NCBI GenBank assembly: GCA_934162285.1
Contig: CAKPHY010000011.1
Coordinates: 1-42,243, forward strand
Direction of reading: 5' to 3'
Length of the DNA: 42,243 bases
Source: an uncultured Bacilli bacterium
Lineage (GTDB): Bacteria; Bacillota_I; Bacilli_A; RF39; UBA660
Below, in pieces: positions 31,847 to 41,451 of this stretch (the first letter of the stretch is position 1; every line of letters starts with the position of its first letter). The notes under the pieces are model-generated. The model was given only the letters and a program-made list of their open reading frames with translations, had not been told where the DNA came from and ran no database searches. The position numbers were made by a program, and so were the translations under genes.

Positions 31847-33413
31847 GGCTTTATTAATTACTTTGGTTATTGCTAATATTTTATTTTATTTATGGTTGCC
31901 ACCATTAAATATTACAGCTATTGAATTTTGGGTATTTTTGTTTTTTAATTATTATATTTTTTATGTTATTAAAAACTTTACTGATTTATTTACAAAAAAT
32001 GGCAAAAGTTTAATTGGAAAGAATATTATTTTATTTGCACTTCCTTTTGGAATTGCAACTTTGATTTTTATAGTTAATTTTATTTTATCTCCAGTATTTA
32101 ATTCTAAGAGTTATGCTAATCGTATAACGATTGATGAAACGGCTGATTTTACTAAAGATATTAAAGAAGTTGATTTTAAAACAATTCCTTTAATTGATAA
32201 AGATTCTAGTCAAAAGCTTGGGGATCGTGTTATGGGCCAAATGCCAGAGCTTGTTAGTCAATTTTATGTTTCTGATCTTTATACTCAGATTAATTATAAA
32301 GATGAAATTATCAGAGTAACACCTTTAGAGTATTCTAACTTTTTTAAGTATTTAGCTAATCATAAAGATGGTGTTAAGGGATATATTAAAGTAAATTCGG
32401 TTACAGGGGCAGCTGAACTTGTTAAATTAGATAAAGGTATTAAATATACAGAATCTGGTTATTTTAGTGAATATTTATATCGTCATATTCGATATCATTA
32501 TCCAACAGCAATATTAGGTGATGCTAATTTTGAAATTGATAATGAAGATAATCCTTATTGGATTGTTCCGGTTTTAAAATATAGTGGTGTTTCTATAAGA
32601 GAAGAAGTAAAAAGTGTTTTAATTGTTAATGCTATTACAGGTGAGATCAAGAAATATGATCTTGATCAGGTTCCTACTTGGGTTGATCATGTTTATAGTG
32701 CTAGTTTAATCATTGAAGAAGTTGATGACTGGGGAAAGTATCGTATGGGCTTTATGAATACTTTATTTTCTCAAAAAAATGTTGTTGCAACAACTACAGG
32801 TTATAATTATATGGCTCTTAATGATGACGTATATTTATATACGGGAATTACTTCTGTTTCAACTGACGAAGCTAACATTGGCTTTATATTAACTAATATG
32901 CGTACTAAAGAAACGAAGTTTTATTCAGTTCCTGGTGCTGAGGAGTATTCGGCTATGGCTAGTGCTGAGGGGCAAGTGCAACAAATGAAATATATTTCCA
33001 CTTTTCCACTATTAATTAACTTAGATGATCGTGCTACTTATTTGGTTTCTTTAAAAGATAATGCTGGATTAGTTAAAATGTATGCTTTTGTTGATGTAAA
33101 TGATTATCAAAAGGTAACTGTAACTGATGCTTCTTTAGGTATTGAAACAGCAGCTAAGAATTATTTAGAAGCTAATTTTAAAAATGTTCATGATTCTAAA
33201 TTAGTTAGTTCTAAAATAAAAATAAAAGATTTTAATGTTATTGATATTGATGGTAATACTTATTATTATTTATTAGATGATGAAGGTTCTAAATATAAAA
33301 TTGCTGTTAAAACAAATGAAGAATTAGTTCCTTTTATAAAAATTGCTGATACTTATAATATTTGGTATCGTGAAAAGAAAAATTTAACTGAAATTGTGAA
33401 GATTACGAAATAG
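31830..33413 (+). CDS. Membrane protein with large outer domain, unknown function
   Basis: A 527-aa protein I do not recognise. Three TM helices at about residues 6-24, 31-48 and 64-88, then a soluble domain of about 440 residues. Within it, GYIKVNSVTGAAELVKL and SVLIVNAITGEIKKYDL are two similar VNxxTGxxxxxxL segments, as in PepSY-like folds. No catalytic motif is evident. RBS AAGGAGGA lies inside the HTH gene, so translation is coupled. A terminator follows. It is the first envelope gene of the cluster leading to the Tad genes. Confidence 0.75.
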   Translation: MKNNIKALLITLVIANILFYLWLPPLNITAIEFWVFLFFNYYIFYVIKNFTDLFTKNGKSLIGKNIILFALPFGIATLIFIVNFILSPVFNSKSYANRITIDETADFTKDIKEVDFKTIPLIDKDSSQKLGDRVMGQMPELVSQFYVSDLYTQINYKDEIIRVTPLEYSNFFKYLANHKDGVKGYIKVNSVTGAAELVKLDKGIKYTESGYFSEYLYRHIRYHYPTAILGDANFEIDNEDNPYWIVPVLKYSGVSIREEVKSVLIVNAITGEIKKYDLDQVPTWVDHVYSASLIIEEVDDWGKYRMGFMNTLFSQKNVVATTTGYNYMALNDDVYLYTGITSVSTDEANIGFILTNMRTKETKFYSVPGAEEYSAMASAEGQVQQMKYISTFPLLINLDDRATYLVSLKDNAGLVKMYAFVDVNDYQKVTVTDASLGIETAAKNYLEANFKNVHDSKLVSSKIKIKDFNVIDIDGNTYYYLLDDEGSKYKIAVKTNEELVPFIKIADTYNIWYREKKNLTEIVKITK

Positions 33414-33440
33414 TTTTAATTTACATATTAAAACTTTTTC
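33412..33440 (+). terminator. Terminator of the HTH/membrane-protein operon
   Basis: AGTTTTAAT (33412-33420) pairs with ATTAAAACT (33427-33435), loop 6 nt, followed by TTTTTC. The left arm overlaps the stop codon. Confidence 0.8.
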
Positions 33441-33441
33441 T

Positions 33442-33471
33442 TTGGCTTTTTTAGCTTTTTTATAGTATAAT
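33442..33471 (+). promoter_or_regulatory. Promoter of the next membrane-protein gene
   Basis: TTGGCT (33442-33447), 18 bp, TATAAT (33466-33471), then AGGAGGG before the ATG at 33496. Confidence 0.55.
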
Positions 33472-33495
33472 ATTTTTAGAATAGGAGGGTTATAC

Positions 33496-35055
33496 ATGAT
33501 CTTTAGGCGCCCTGATGCCTTTATTATTAAACATGCAAAATTTATTCATGCTATAATTTTCCTATGTCTTGGTTATTTTCTTTTTAAAATAAGTGATTTG
33601 AGTACTTTTTATCACCATGTAACAGAAGTAAAATCAATAATTGGTACTTCTAACTTAAGCTTATTTAATCCTTATATGTACATAGTAATACTTATTACTA
33701 TTATTTTAAATTTGGTTTTGATTTTTGTTTTAGTAAGAAAAAGTGGAAAATATTTGTTTTATATAATTTCTGAAATTTGTTTAGTTGGAACTTTAATTTT
33801 CTTATTTTTGTCTTATTCTAATATTGAATTTATGCAAAAGAATGATGTTGCACCTCAAGTTTATTTGGCTTTTGATCAGTTATCAACAATTGTTTTTTAT
33901 GTGATCGGGGTTTTAGTTTTAATTTATTTTATAAAAATGACAGGTTTTGATATTAAAAACTTTGATTTTGGGGCCAATGTCTTAGGTATTGATGCTGATT
34001 TAGATGATAATGAAGAAATTGAATTTAATTTTGAAATTGATGGCAACAATATAAAAACTAAAAGAAAACGTCAGTTGCGAAATTTTAAATATTTGTATTT
34101 AGAAAATCGTTTTAAAATTAATTTAGTTATATTTATTTTTTTGATTATTGTAGGGGTTACTATTTATCATATAGTTGATAATAATAAAGAAATTATTTAT
34201 ACTGAGGGAACAGAACTTAGAACGTCTAGTTATAGTATAAAAATTGATGATTCTTATGTTACTAATTTGAATTATAAAATTGTTAAAAAAGATTATAAAA
34301 ATTTTTATTTGATTTTAATTGCTGAATTAAAAAGTAGTATTGATGATTATTCTTTTGGTTCTAATGATCTTTATATAACTGTTAATGATAAAAATTATTA
34401 TCCACTTAATAATGATATGAATGATTTTCAAGATTTTGGAGTTTTTTATAAAGATCAAAAGTTAACTGAAGATTATAAAAAGTATTATTTTGTTTATGAA
34501 ATTCCTTATGAGTTTAGTACTAAAGATGTTTATGCTCTTGTGAGAGGTAATCGTAAAGCTTATAATGTTTATAATTATTATAAGATTAAACTTGATTATG
34601 AAAAGATCAGTAATGAAGTTAAAAAAAATAATTTTAAAGTAGCTGATGAAATGGTAATTAATTGTTATGGTATTAATACAAAAGTTAAAATATCAAATGT
34701 TGAATTTGCTAAAAAGTATCGTTTAGTTAAAAACGTTAATGGTATGGAAATGGTTGAATATATTACACCATTAGCAAGTGATAATGAAGAAAAAGTGATA
34801 ATGAAAATTAATTATAGCCAAGAAAATGTTGATGGCTTTAAAAGTTATAAATTTACTGAATTATCTAAAATTTATGGTAGTTTAGAAGTTATTGAAGGTG
34901 ATTCTAAAAAAGATGTTAAAATTTATTCTTTATTGAAACAAGATGGTAATGATTATTATATTGAAGTTTCAAGTGAAGTTATGAATTATTCTAATGTTTC
35001 TTTAAAAATTAGAATACGTGATTATGAATATTTATATAGTTTAAAGGAGAGTTAG
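33496..35055 (+). CDS. Five-TM membrane protein with outer beta-rich domain, unknown function
   Basis: A 519-aa protein. TM helices at about residues 16-32, 59-80, 86-107 and 128-147, an acidic then basic cytoplasmic loop (about 150-206, with DADLDDNEEIEFNFE and a KTKRKRQ stretch), a fifth TM at 207-227, and an outer domain of about 290 residues. The outer part (TELRTSSYSIKI, then FYLILIAELKSS and DLYITVNDKNYYP) resembles the telokin-like folds of DUF4352 lipoproteins, without a lipobox. The role is unknown; a sensor or a scaffold for the following secretion genes is possible. Confidence 0.72.
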   Translation: MIFRRPDAFIIKHAKFIHAIIFLCLGYFLFKISDLSTFYHHVTEVKSIIGTSNLSLFNPYMYIVILITIILNLVLIFVLVRKSGKYLFYIISEICLVGTLIFLFLSYSNIEFMQKNDVAPQVYLAFDQLSTIVFYVIGVLVLIYFIKMTGFDIKNFDFGANVLGIDADLDDNEEIEFNFEIDGNNIKTKRKRQLRNFKYLYLENRFKINLVIFIFLIIVGVTIYHIVDNNKEIIYTEGTELRTSSYSIKIDDSYVTNLNYKIVKKDYKNFYLILIAELKSSIDDYSFGSNDLYITVNDKNYYPLNNDMNDFQDFGVFYKDQKLTEDYKKYYFVYEIPYEFSTKDVYALVRGNRKAYNVYNYYKIKLDYEKISNEVKKNNFKVADEMVINCYGINTKVKISNVEFAKKYRLVKNVNGMEMVEYITPLASDNEEKVIMKINYSQENVDGFKSYKFTELSKIYGSLEVIEGDSKKDVKIYSLLKQDGNDYYIEVSSEVMNYSNVSLKIRIRDYEYLYSLKES

Positions 35056-35144
35056 GATGTTATTACTATAAAAGAGTACAATAAAAATGAATTATAAAAA
35101 TAAATTTGATGTTTTTTTAAAATAATTTTTGCTAGGAGGTTTCT

Positions 35145-36410
35145 ATGAAAAAAATGAAATTTATGTTAGCAACATTGTTGCTATTGCCATCGTTAGTTTT
35201 GGCGCGTTCTTCTTTGGAAGGAAATATGACAGGTGGTTATATTAAGCCTTCTACTGGTCAAGGTGGATCGGGTGGAAGTGGTCAAAATGCTTGTGCTTAT
35301 TATATTGGTTTTGCGTATAATTGGGCTATGTTGAGTGGACTTCGTATTACTTTTTATGATATAGGTGGTAAACAAGTTGGAAATACTGTTGATGTTTGGT
35401 ATTGGTTAGAACCAGTTGAGACAGAATCTAGCTGGGCTCAAAATTTTATTAAACAAGATGATGGAACTTTTAAAAATAGCTTGGGTTTTAAAGTTGGTCA
35501 GACTACTTCTACTAAATTTACACCTTATGTTTCTAAGTATGAATATGTTACTGGTGATCATGAATTTATTGTTATGAAGGAGGGTAATACTTATACTTAT
35601 TATTATGACGAAGATTCAATATGTTTTGACAATGATAAGTGTGATGATCGTTCTAAAAGTCCTTTAATTTATACTAATAAAGAAGATCGTAGTTATTTAA
35701 AAAAATATTTTACAACACCTTCAGTTATGGAAAGATATATGAAGTTAGCTGAAGCTGATAAAAATGTTGACGTTGCTCTTGGCAATTATAAAGTTACTTT
35801 AGAACCTTTAATTAGTTTAAGTAGAATGGACGGAAGTAATTGTTCAGTTGATTATTCTGGACGTTATACTTTAACTGATATTGGTAAATTATGGGCGACT
35901 AAAAGAATTAGAGTTGAAAATGAGGATTTGCGTTGTAATTTGCCTAAATATCTTTATTTAGAAAAAGATAATGTAATTGGTTCTTATGGATTTAAAGCAC
36001 CAACAGAGACAAAGAATATGTGTGCGACTTCTGAAACAGTCGGTGATTGGTTTAGTAATCTAGGAATTGGTATTTCCATTATTAATGGTAGTGAGGTTTG
36101 TTATCCTAATTGTAAAAGTGCTAAAAAGTATAAAATTGTTTATCATACTATTAATTTAGCTAATCCTTTTGTTACCTCTAAAGATGGTAGTACTAGAATT
36201 TTGAGTAATAGTAGTAATTGGTATGGCAAAGAAGATACAATTAAAACAGATATTTATTCTAATCCACCTTTGCTAACTGTTACTTTGAGTCCTAGCGATA
36301 TTGCTAAAATAAGGGAATATAATAAATCACTTAAGGGGATAAAGAATTATAATTGTGCTAAGTTTAAAGAAAACTTTTCCAATATTTTTAGTAATCAGAA
36401 TTTTTGCTAA
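35145..36410 (+). CDS. Secreted Cys-rich protein, unknown function
   Basis: A 421-aa protein with a clear signal peptide (residues 1-20, ending LPSLVLA). A Gly/Ser linker (TGQGGSGGSGQ) separates a short N-terminal segment from the main domain. The mature part has ten Cys, an even number that fits disulfides, and aromatic-rich strands (NTVDVWYWLEP). There is no sorting signal, TM or lipobox, so it is released or held by partners. The family is not recognised. It lies after an 89-bp gap with TAGGAGG, and is closed by a terminator. Its place before the Tad genes suggests a structural or cargo protein of that system. Confidence 0.7.
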   Translation: MKKMKFMLATLLLLPSLVLARSSLEGNMTGGYIKPSTGQGGSGGSGQNACAYYIGFAYNWAMLSGLRITFYDIGGKQVGNTVDVWYWLEPVETESSWAQNFIKQDDGTFKNSLGFKVGQTTSTKFTPYVSKYEYVTGDHEFIVMKEGNTYTYYYDEDSICFDNDKCDDRSKSPLIYTNKEDRSYLKKYFTTPSVMERYMKLAEADKNVDVALGNYKVTLEPLISLSRMDGSNCSVDYSGRYTLTDIGKLWATKRIRVENEDLRCNLPKYLYLEKDNVIGSYGFKAPTETKNMCATSETVGDWFSNLGIGISIINGSEVCYPNCKSAKKYKIVYHTINLANPFVTSKDGSTRILSNSSNWYGKEDTIKTDIYSNPPLLTVTLSPSDIAKIREYNKSLKGIKNYNCAKFKENFSNIFSNQNFC

Positions 36411-36420
36411 ATGATGGATT

Positions 36421-36449
36421 AAATTGTTAATGTCAATTAACAATTTTTT
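36421..36449 (+). terminator. Terminator of the secreted Cys-rich gene
   Basis: AAATTGTTAA (36421-36430) pairs perfectly with TTAACAATTT (36437-36446), loop 6 nt, T-run 36444-36449. Confidence 0.88.
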
Positions 36450-36451
36450 CG

Positions 36452-36480
36452 TTGTCTAAAAAAAACATCAGTGCTATAAT
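36452..36480 (+). promoter_or_regulatory. Promoter of the Tad-like operon
   Basis: TTGTCT (36452-36457), 17 bp, TATAAT (36475-36480) with extended TGC. No terminator is seen from here to 42138, so 36500-41387 is probably one transcript, with an extra promoter for the pilins. Confidence 0.78.
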
Positions 36481-36499
36481 GTATATAATAGGTGATGGT

Positions 36500-37111
36500 A
36501 TGAAAAAATATAGGATTATATTACTTATATTTATTTGTTTACCGTTTATTGTAAAGGCAAGGGAATGTACAGCAAAAGAAATAAATGATCTTAGAAAATT
36601 GAATTCATATGTTAATTTTTCTTATGAATATTATTTTATAGATGATGATATTTATTTTGATATTACATATACTAATCTTAATAGTGATCTATATATGATT
36701 GATTCTTCAACTAATATTAAGTATACTTTAAAAGAATCGACTATAAAAAAATATAAGAATGGTCAGACGATTAAATTTGTTTTTTATAGTAAAACATGTA
36801 ATAACGAATACATAGGTGAAAGAAGTGTAAGTTTAAAGAAATATAACAAATATTATAAAAGTGAATATTGCAAAGATATTTTAGAGTATGAGTATTGTGC
36901 TAAATGGATGAATAATAATATTCCGGTAGCCGAGTTTAAAAAAATGACTGATGATTATCGAACTAAGATATCAACACCAGTTATTGAAGAAGTTGATAAT
37001 TATAAAACAGATATTCAGGGTTTTTATTTGTTTATTGCAATAATTGAATTTATATTATTTGTAACATTTATTTCAATATTTAAGCAGAAAAGAGCAAAAG
37101 ATATTATCTAG
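36500..37111 (+). CDS. Secreted, C-terminally anchored protein in Tad-like operon
   Basis: A 203-aa protein. Signal peptide about residues 1-20 (LPFIVKA end), an outer domain with four Cys (ECTAKE, KTCNNE, YCKDI, EYCAK), and a C-terminal TM helix (about 174-196) ending in basic KQKRAKD. This type I topology exposes the domain outside. I do not recognise it. The start at 36500 is set by TAGGTGAT; an in-frame start at 36452 lies in the -35 box. It is followed after 10 bp by the TadE-like gene, so it is probably an accessory part of the same machine. Confidence 0.68.
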   Translation: MKKYRIILLIFICLPFIVKARECTAKEINDLRKLNSYVNFSYEYYFIDDDIYFDITYTNLNSDLYMIDSSTNIKYTLKESTIKKYKNGQTIKFVFYSKTCNNEYIGERSVSLKKYNKYYKSEYCKDILEYEYCAKWMNNNIPVAEFKKMTDDYRTKISTPVIEEVDNYKTDIQGFYLFIAIIEFILFVTFISIFKQKRAKDII

Positions 37112-37121
37112 AGGTGATAGA

Positions 37122-37538
37122 ATGAAAGAGTCTTTATGGGGATATATGGTAATAGCTATAGGAATTATTTTAATATTTCTTATATTCTTTTTACAAAATG
37201 TGACTAACGTTGATGAGCATAATATGTCACTTTTAAAAGAAACAACGGAAGCATCAATGAATGATGCTATTGACTGGGATGCTTATAATAATAGTGGAAC
37301 AGTACGTATTAAGCAATCGGATTTTATCGAGAGTTTTGTTAGAAGATTTGCTGAAAATGCTATGTTATCTGCATCATATAAAATTGAATTTTATAAGGTT
37401 CAAGAGGAACCACCTTTAGTAAATATTCGTGTTTTAAGTAATGAAACAACTGGTATTACAGGAAGTACAACGAATTATACAATTACAAATACTATTAATG
37501 CAGTATTAGAGACTGATACTTCAATTGAAGTAGAATAA
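37122..37538 (+). CDS. TadE-like/DUF5411 single-pass protein
   Basis: A 138-aa protein with one N-terminal TM helix (about residues 8-27) and an outer domain containing DWDAYNNSGTVRIKQSDFIES. Its size, position before cpaB and pseudopilin-like layout match the DUF5411/TadE-like proteins found in Gram-positive Tad loci. It lacks the normal TadE Glu-5 signature, so the assignment rests on context. RBS GAGGTGAT; the next gene begins 13 bp on. Confidence 0.62.
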   Translation: MKESLWGYMVIAIGIILIFLIFFLQNVTNVDEHNMSLLKETTEASMNDAIDWDAYNNSGTVRIKQSDFIESFVRRFAENAMLSASYKIEFYKVQEEPPLVNIRVLSNETTGITGSTTNYTITNTINAVLETDTSIEVE

Positions 37539-37551
37539 GGAGGAAAAAAAG

Positions 37552-38544
37552 ATGAATCAAAATGTAACACCTAATAACGTACCTAATCAAAATAGACCAA
37601 TAATGCCTAATCAGGGAAGACCGATAGCTAATGGACAAGTACCTAATGGACAGGCTATGCCTCGTCCAGCTGGGCCACAAGGACCTAATTCTAATGGTTC
37701 AAGACCAAACAATGCTCAACAATTTATAAATCAAAATGGCAATAATGTTCAACCTGCTAAAAAGAAGAAAAAGGTTTTATCTAAAGAATTGGTAACAATT
37801 ATTGGCGTTATTTTAATTGCGGCTATTTTATATTTTACTTATAATTATCAATTGAATAAAAACTTGGAAATTATGACCAATATTCCTGTTGCAAGTACAA
37901 GAATAAAAGCTGGTCATCGAATTACAGCTGATGATATAAAAACTATTGATGTTCCGGCTTCAACTTTAAAAGAGATTAATCCTATTACATCAATTGATAG
38001 TATTGTTAACATGTATGTTATGTACGATACTATTATTCCAGAGGGTTCATTTTTCTACCCTTCAGTTTTATCAAAGACTGATTTATCTCCAGATTCTTTA
38101 TTTCAAGAATTAAAAGAAGATGAAGTTGCAGTTATGATCGATGTTGATTTGAAATCAACATATGGTAATTCAATTATGCCTGGTAATTATATTGATATTT
38201 ATGCTAAGGCTAGTCGTACTAATAAAAAGGGTGAAATTGAATATTTAATTGGACCATTAGTATTGAATGCTCAAGTATTAGCTGTAAAGGATTCTAGTGG
38301 TAATAATGTTTTTGCTGATCATGAAAATAAATTAATGCCATCAATGTTTATTTTTGGTATGAAAACGGATATTAAAAATATTATATTTAAAGCTCAAAGA
38401 TTAGCTAGTACTGAATATGCTGTAGAATTATTCCCTGTAGTAAATGGTAATTTTAATAAGAGTGATAATGAAACTTTACTTTCAATGAATGATATGCAAG
38501 ATTTAATTGAAAATGCGACAGTTTCTGTTAGTAGTGGTGAATAA
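37552..38544 (+). CDS. cpaB: CpaB-like SAF-domain protein of the Tad system
   Basis: A 330-aa protein. Residues 1-70 are a cytoplasmic tail rich in Asn, Gln, Pro and Gly, then a KKKKK stretch, a TM helix at 80-98, and a SAF domain from about 110 (NIPVASTRIKAGHRITADDI). In diderm bacteria CpaB/RcpC works with the outer-membrane secretin; here there is none, so it may hold the pilus base to the wall instead. The low-complexity tail is an oddity for the family. RBS AAGGAGG. It overlaps cpaF by one base (TAATG). Confidence 0.82.
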   Translation: MNQNVTPNNVPNQNRPIMPNQGRPIANGQVPNGQAMPRPAGPQGPNSNGSRPNNAQQFINQNGNNVQPAKKKKKVLSKELVTIIGVILIAAILYFTYNYQLNKNLEIMTNIPVASTRIKAGHRITADDIKTIDVPASTLKEINPITSIDSIVNMYVMYDTIIPEGSFFYPSVLSKTDLSPDSLFQELKEDEVAVMIDVDLKSTYGNSIMPGNYIDIYAKASRTNKKGEIEYLIGPLVLNAQVLAVKDSSGNNVFADHENKLMPSMFIFGMKTDIKNIIFKAQRLASTEYAVELFPVVNGNFNKSDNETLLSMNDMQDLIENATVSVSSGE

Positions 38545-39671
38545 TGGATGATTTATTTAGTCAAATAGACTTTGGATCGTTAGATGTATATTTAGAAAAT
38601 GATGATGTAACAGATATTTCTTATACAAATAATGGTCAGTTATGGATTAAAACTTTATCTAAAGGAATTTACAGGGAAGAAAATAAAGATGTTACTAATG
38701 CTTTAATGGAAAAAATTGCTTTTCAATGTTCTAATATAATGGGTAAGAGTTTTAACTCGGCTAATCCTTTTCTAGATGCTGAAGGTGCTGAAATTCGTCT
38801 TAATTTTGTTCATGATTCAGTTGCTAAAAATGGTATTGCATGTGTTATCAGAAAAACTCCGGCTAAAATTCGTTTACAAAAAGAGAAAATTTTAGCAGAT
38901 AATTATATTACTTTAGATATTCATGAATTTTTAATGCAAGCGATTAAGGGGCATTGCAATATTATCGTTTGTGGTGAAACTGGTTCTGGTAAAACAGAGT
39001 TTGTAAAATATTTGGCTTCAAAGATTCGTGAAAATGAAAAAATTATAACAGTAGAAGATACTTTGGAATTGCATTTAGATAAAATATTTCCAACTCGTGA
39101 TATTGTTGCTATGAAAACTAATAATGTTGTTTCTTATAGTGATATTTTAGTTACTTGTATGCGTCAAAATCCTAAGTGGATTTTACTTTCTGAAGTTCGT
39201 AGTGCTGAAGCGGTTATGGCAGTACGTAACTCTATTTCTTCTGGGCATTATATTTTGTCAACAATTCATGCTGATAAAGCTCAGTCTATTCCTAACCGTA
39301 TGTATAGTTTGCTTGAAACTAATCAAGATATTGATCAATTTTTAAAGTCAATTTATCGTTATATTCAACTTGGTATTTATATTAGGGCTTTTCAAGATCC
39401 TAAGACAAAAAGTTTTAAACGTGAAATTGCTGAAGTTACGGAATTTTATGTCGATGAAGACAATAATGCTGTATCTAATACTATATATAAAAAGTCTTCT
39501 AGTGGGAAAGTTGTTAAAAGAAGTCCTTCTAAGTATTTAGTTGATTATTTGGATGCTCAGGGTGTTACTTTAGATCCTAATGCCATTGTTCCAACTGAAA
39601 ATACTGAAACTTTAAAAGTTGATAATAACGAAGTTAAAAAAGAAAATCAAGAAGAAGTATTATTTATGTAA
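38544..39671 (+). CDS. tadA: CpaF/TadA secretion ATPase
   Basis: The motor ATPase of Tad pilus assembly, 375 aa. Walker A GETGSGKT is at residues 144-151, the Asp box is VEDTLELHL (170-178), Walker B WILLSEVRS (212-220), and the His box covers GHYILSTIHADK (234-245). The N-terminal domain is short compared with CpaF (about 450 aa), and a low-complexity acidic tail ends the protein. Walker B reads LLSE where most have VGE. One motor only, so no PilT-like retraction gene is present here. Confidence 0.9.
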   Translation: MDDLFSQIDFGSLDVYLENDDVTDISYTNNGQLWIKTLSKGIYREENKDVTNALMEKIAFQCSNIMGKSFNSANPFLDAEGAEIRLNFVHDSVAKNGIACVIRKTPAKIRLQKEKILADNYITLDIHEFLMQAIKGHCNIIVCGETGSGKTEFVKYLASKIRENEKIITVEDTLELHLDKIFPTRDIVAMKTNNVVSYSDILVTCMRQNPKWILLSEVRSAEAVMAVRNSISSGHYILSTIHADKAQSIPNRMYSLLETNQDIDQFLKSIYRYIQLGIYIRAFQDPKTKSFKREIAEVTEFYVDEDNNAVSNTIYKKSSSGKVVKRSPSKYLVDYLDAQGVTLDPNAIVPTENTETLKVDNNEVKKENQEEVLFM

Positions 39672-39684
39672 ATGAGGTGAAAGT

Positions 39685-40590
39685 ATGCCACCAATAATTT
39701 TAGTTGTTATAACTTTAATTTTAATATATTTATTTATTAATTGGCAAAATGCTGGTAAGGGTGTTTATAATTCAATTGTAGAAGCTGTTGGTATTGCTTA
39801 TGAAAAATATGCTCCTTATTCGTTTAAACAGATTCGTTCTAAAATTAAAGAATTGGGTCAAGAATATACAGTAAAACAATATACAACACAGGTATTGTTA
39901 TATGCTGGTGGAGCGGCTTTAGTTTCTTACTTTTATTTTTATAATATTATTGTGAGTATTGTTTATGCTTTAGCTGCTGTTTGTGTTGTACCTTATTTAT
40001 CATATCTTCGTACAAAAAGACTTTATAGTGAATTTGTTTTTGAACAAATTCAAACTTATACAACTAATACTATTATGGAATTTGCAACAACTCAATCTTT
40101 TGTAAAAGCAATTGAGGGTGTTTATGAATCTGGAGTTTTAGAAGATCCAGTTAAAAGTGATGTAAAAATTATGATTGATTTAGCATATAAAAATGGTTCG
40201 ATTGAACAATCAATTGAATATTTTAATTCAAAATATGATTATTTTATTGTTAAAAATATGCATCAATTATTTTTACAAATAACTAATGAAGGTTCAAAAG
40301 ATTCGGCTTTAGCTTTAGAAAATATGTCTTCAGATATTGATATGTTAGTTGAAGCTGTTTATCGTGATCGTATGGATCGTCAATTGTTTCATAAAAAATT
40401 TGTTCAATTTGGTTTAATTTTATATTGTTTAGTTGTTTTAGTAGAGTTTTTAATAGGAACTGAAAATTATATTACTTTAGTAAATACCAATATTTTTGTT
40501 AAGTTATTGCTTCATTTAATTATAATTGGTAATACATATTTCCTTCTAAATGGGGAAAAATATTATAATGAGAATGTAGGTGCAGAATAA
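39685..40590 (+). CDS. tadB: TadB-like inner-membrane platform protein
   Basis: A 301-aa protein. TM helices at about residues 3-18, 68-86, 88-106, 246-263 and 275-291, with a cytoplasmic T2SSF-type helical domain between (FEQIQTYTTNTIMEFATTQSF onward). It forms, with TadC, the platform driven by TadA. It is recognised by topology and order as much as by sequence. RBS GAGGTGAA. It overlaps tadC by one base. Confidence 0.78.
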   Translation: MPPIILVVITLILIYLFINWQNAGKGVYNSIVEAVGIAYEKYAPYSFKQIRSKIKELGQEYTVKQYTTQVLLYAGGAALVSYFYFYNIIVSIVYALAAVCVVPYLSYLRTKRLYSEFVFEQIQTYTTNTIMEFATTQSFVKAIEGVYESGVLEDPVKSDVKIMIDLAYKNGSIEQSIEYFNSKYDYFIVKNMHQLFLQITNEGSKDSALALENMSSDIDMLVEAVYRDRMDRQLFHKKFVQFGLILYCLVVLVEFLIGTENYITLVNTNIFVKLLLHLIIIGNTYFLLNGEKYYNENVGAE

Positions 40591-41387
40591 TGGAATTGTT
40601 AGTAGTTATCGGTATTCCTTTAATACTTGTTGTTATTTTAGTTGCCAATGGGGTATTAACTAATGAAGGTATTAATAATGAAATTGTTCCTATTTTCAAA
40701 TTTTTAATGGAAAAAGATTATGGATTTTTACTAGAAGTGCGTTATGGAGCAGGTATTGATGTTAATGTTTTATTTGGTAAAAGATTAATGAATATGGCTT
40801 TAACTTTTGCAATGCTTTTGCTTATTTTGGCTCTTTTGGGTCAATTAACTTTAATATATGCGGGAGCAGCTTTAGTTTTAGCATATTTATCTTTTAAAGA
40901 TCCTTATCGTAAATTAAAAAGTTATTATAAAAGAAATTTGAGTAATATTAATCAAATGTTGCCTTATTATTTGAAAAGTTTAGAAATATTGGTTCAGCAT
41001 TATACTGTTCCTGTTGCTCTTGCTAAATCTGTTAATTCGGCACCATTTGTATTTCAAGAAGGTTTAAAAAGATTAATTAAACGAATTGATGAAGGTGATT
41101 CTTCAGTTGATCCTTATATGGAGTTTGCTAAAACTTATCCGGTAAGAGATTCAATGCGTATGATGCGTTTATTATATCGTTTGAGTTTGGGTTCACAGGA
41201 AAGTAAACAAGAACAACTTGCTTTATTTTCAAGAAATGTTTCCGTTTTACAAAATAAAGCACGCGAACAAAAATACCAGGAACGTTTAAATACCATGGAA
41301 AATAAAACAATGATTATGTTAACGTGTACTGGTGGTGGAGTATTAGCTCTTTTAATGTTTGCAATGTTTAGTATGATGCAAATATAA
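40590..41387 (+). CDS. tadC: TadC-like inner-membrane platform protein
   Basis: A 265-aa protein. TM helices at about residues 2-22, 64-82, 84-102 and 239-262 flank a cytoplasmic T2SSF-like domain (NINQMLPYYLKSLEILVQHY, then FAKTYPVRDSMRMMRLLYRL). It is the second platform half. Translation is coupled to tadB through TAATG. The motor/platform genes end here; the pilins follow after 64 bp with their own promoter. Confidence 0.77.
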   Translation: MELLVVIGIPLILVVILVANGVLTNEGINNEIVPIFKFLMEKDYGFLLEVRYGAGIDVNVLFGKRLMNMALTFAMLLLILALLGQLTLIYAGAALVLAYLSFKDPYRKLKSYYKRNLSNINQMLPYYLKSLEILVQHYTVPVALAKSVNSAPFVFQEGLKRLIKRIDEGDSSVDPYMEFAKTYPVRDSMRMMRLLYRLSLGSQESKQEQLALFSRNVSVLQNKAREQKYQERLNTMENKTMIMLTCTGGGVLALLMFAMFSMMQI

Positions 41388-41390
41388 TTC

Positions 41391-41419
41391 TTGCTTTAAC
41401 ATGTAATTTATGTTAAAAT
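41391..41419 (+). promoter_or_regulatory. Promoter of the pilin-like genes
   Basis: TTGCTT (41391-41396), 17 bp, TAAAAT (41414-41419). An inverted repeat TTTAACAT/ATGTTAAA (about 41395-41417) spans the spacer and -10, so this stretch might instead be a processing hairpin. A separate promoter would allow pilin excess over the machine. Confidence 0.5.
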
Positions 41420-41451
41420 AAAAACTAGATAAAGATAGGATGGTGAGATAA

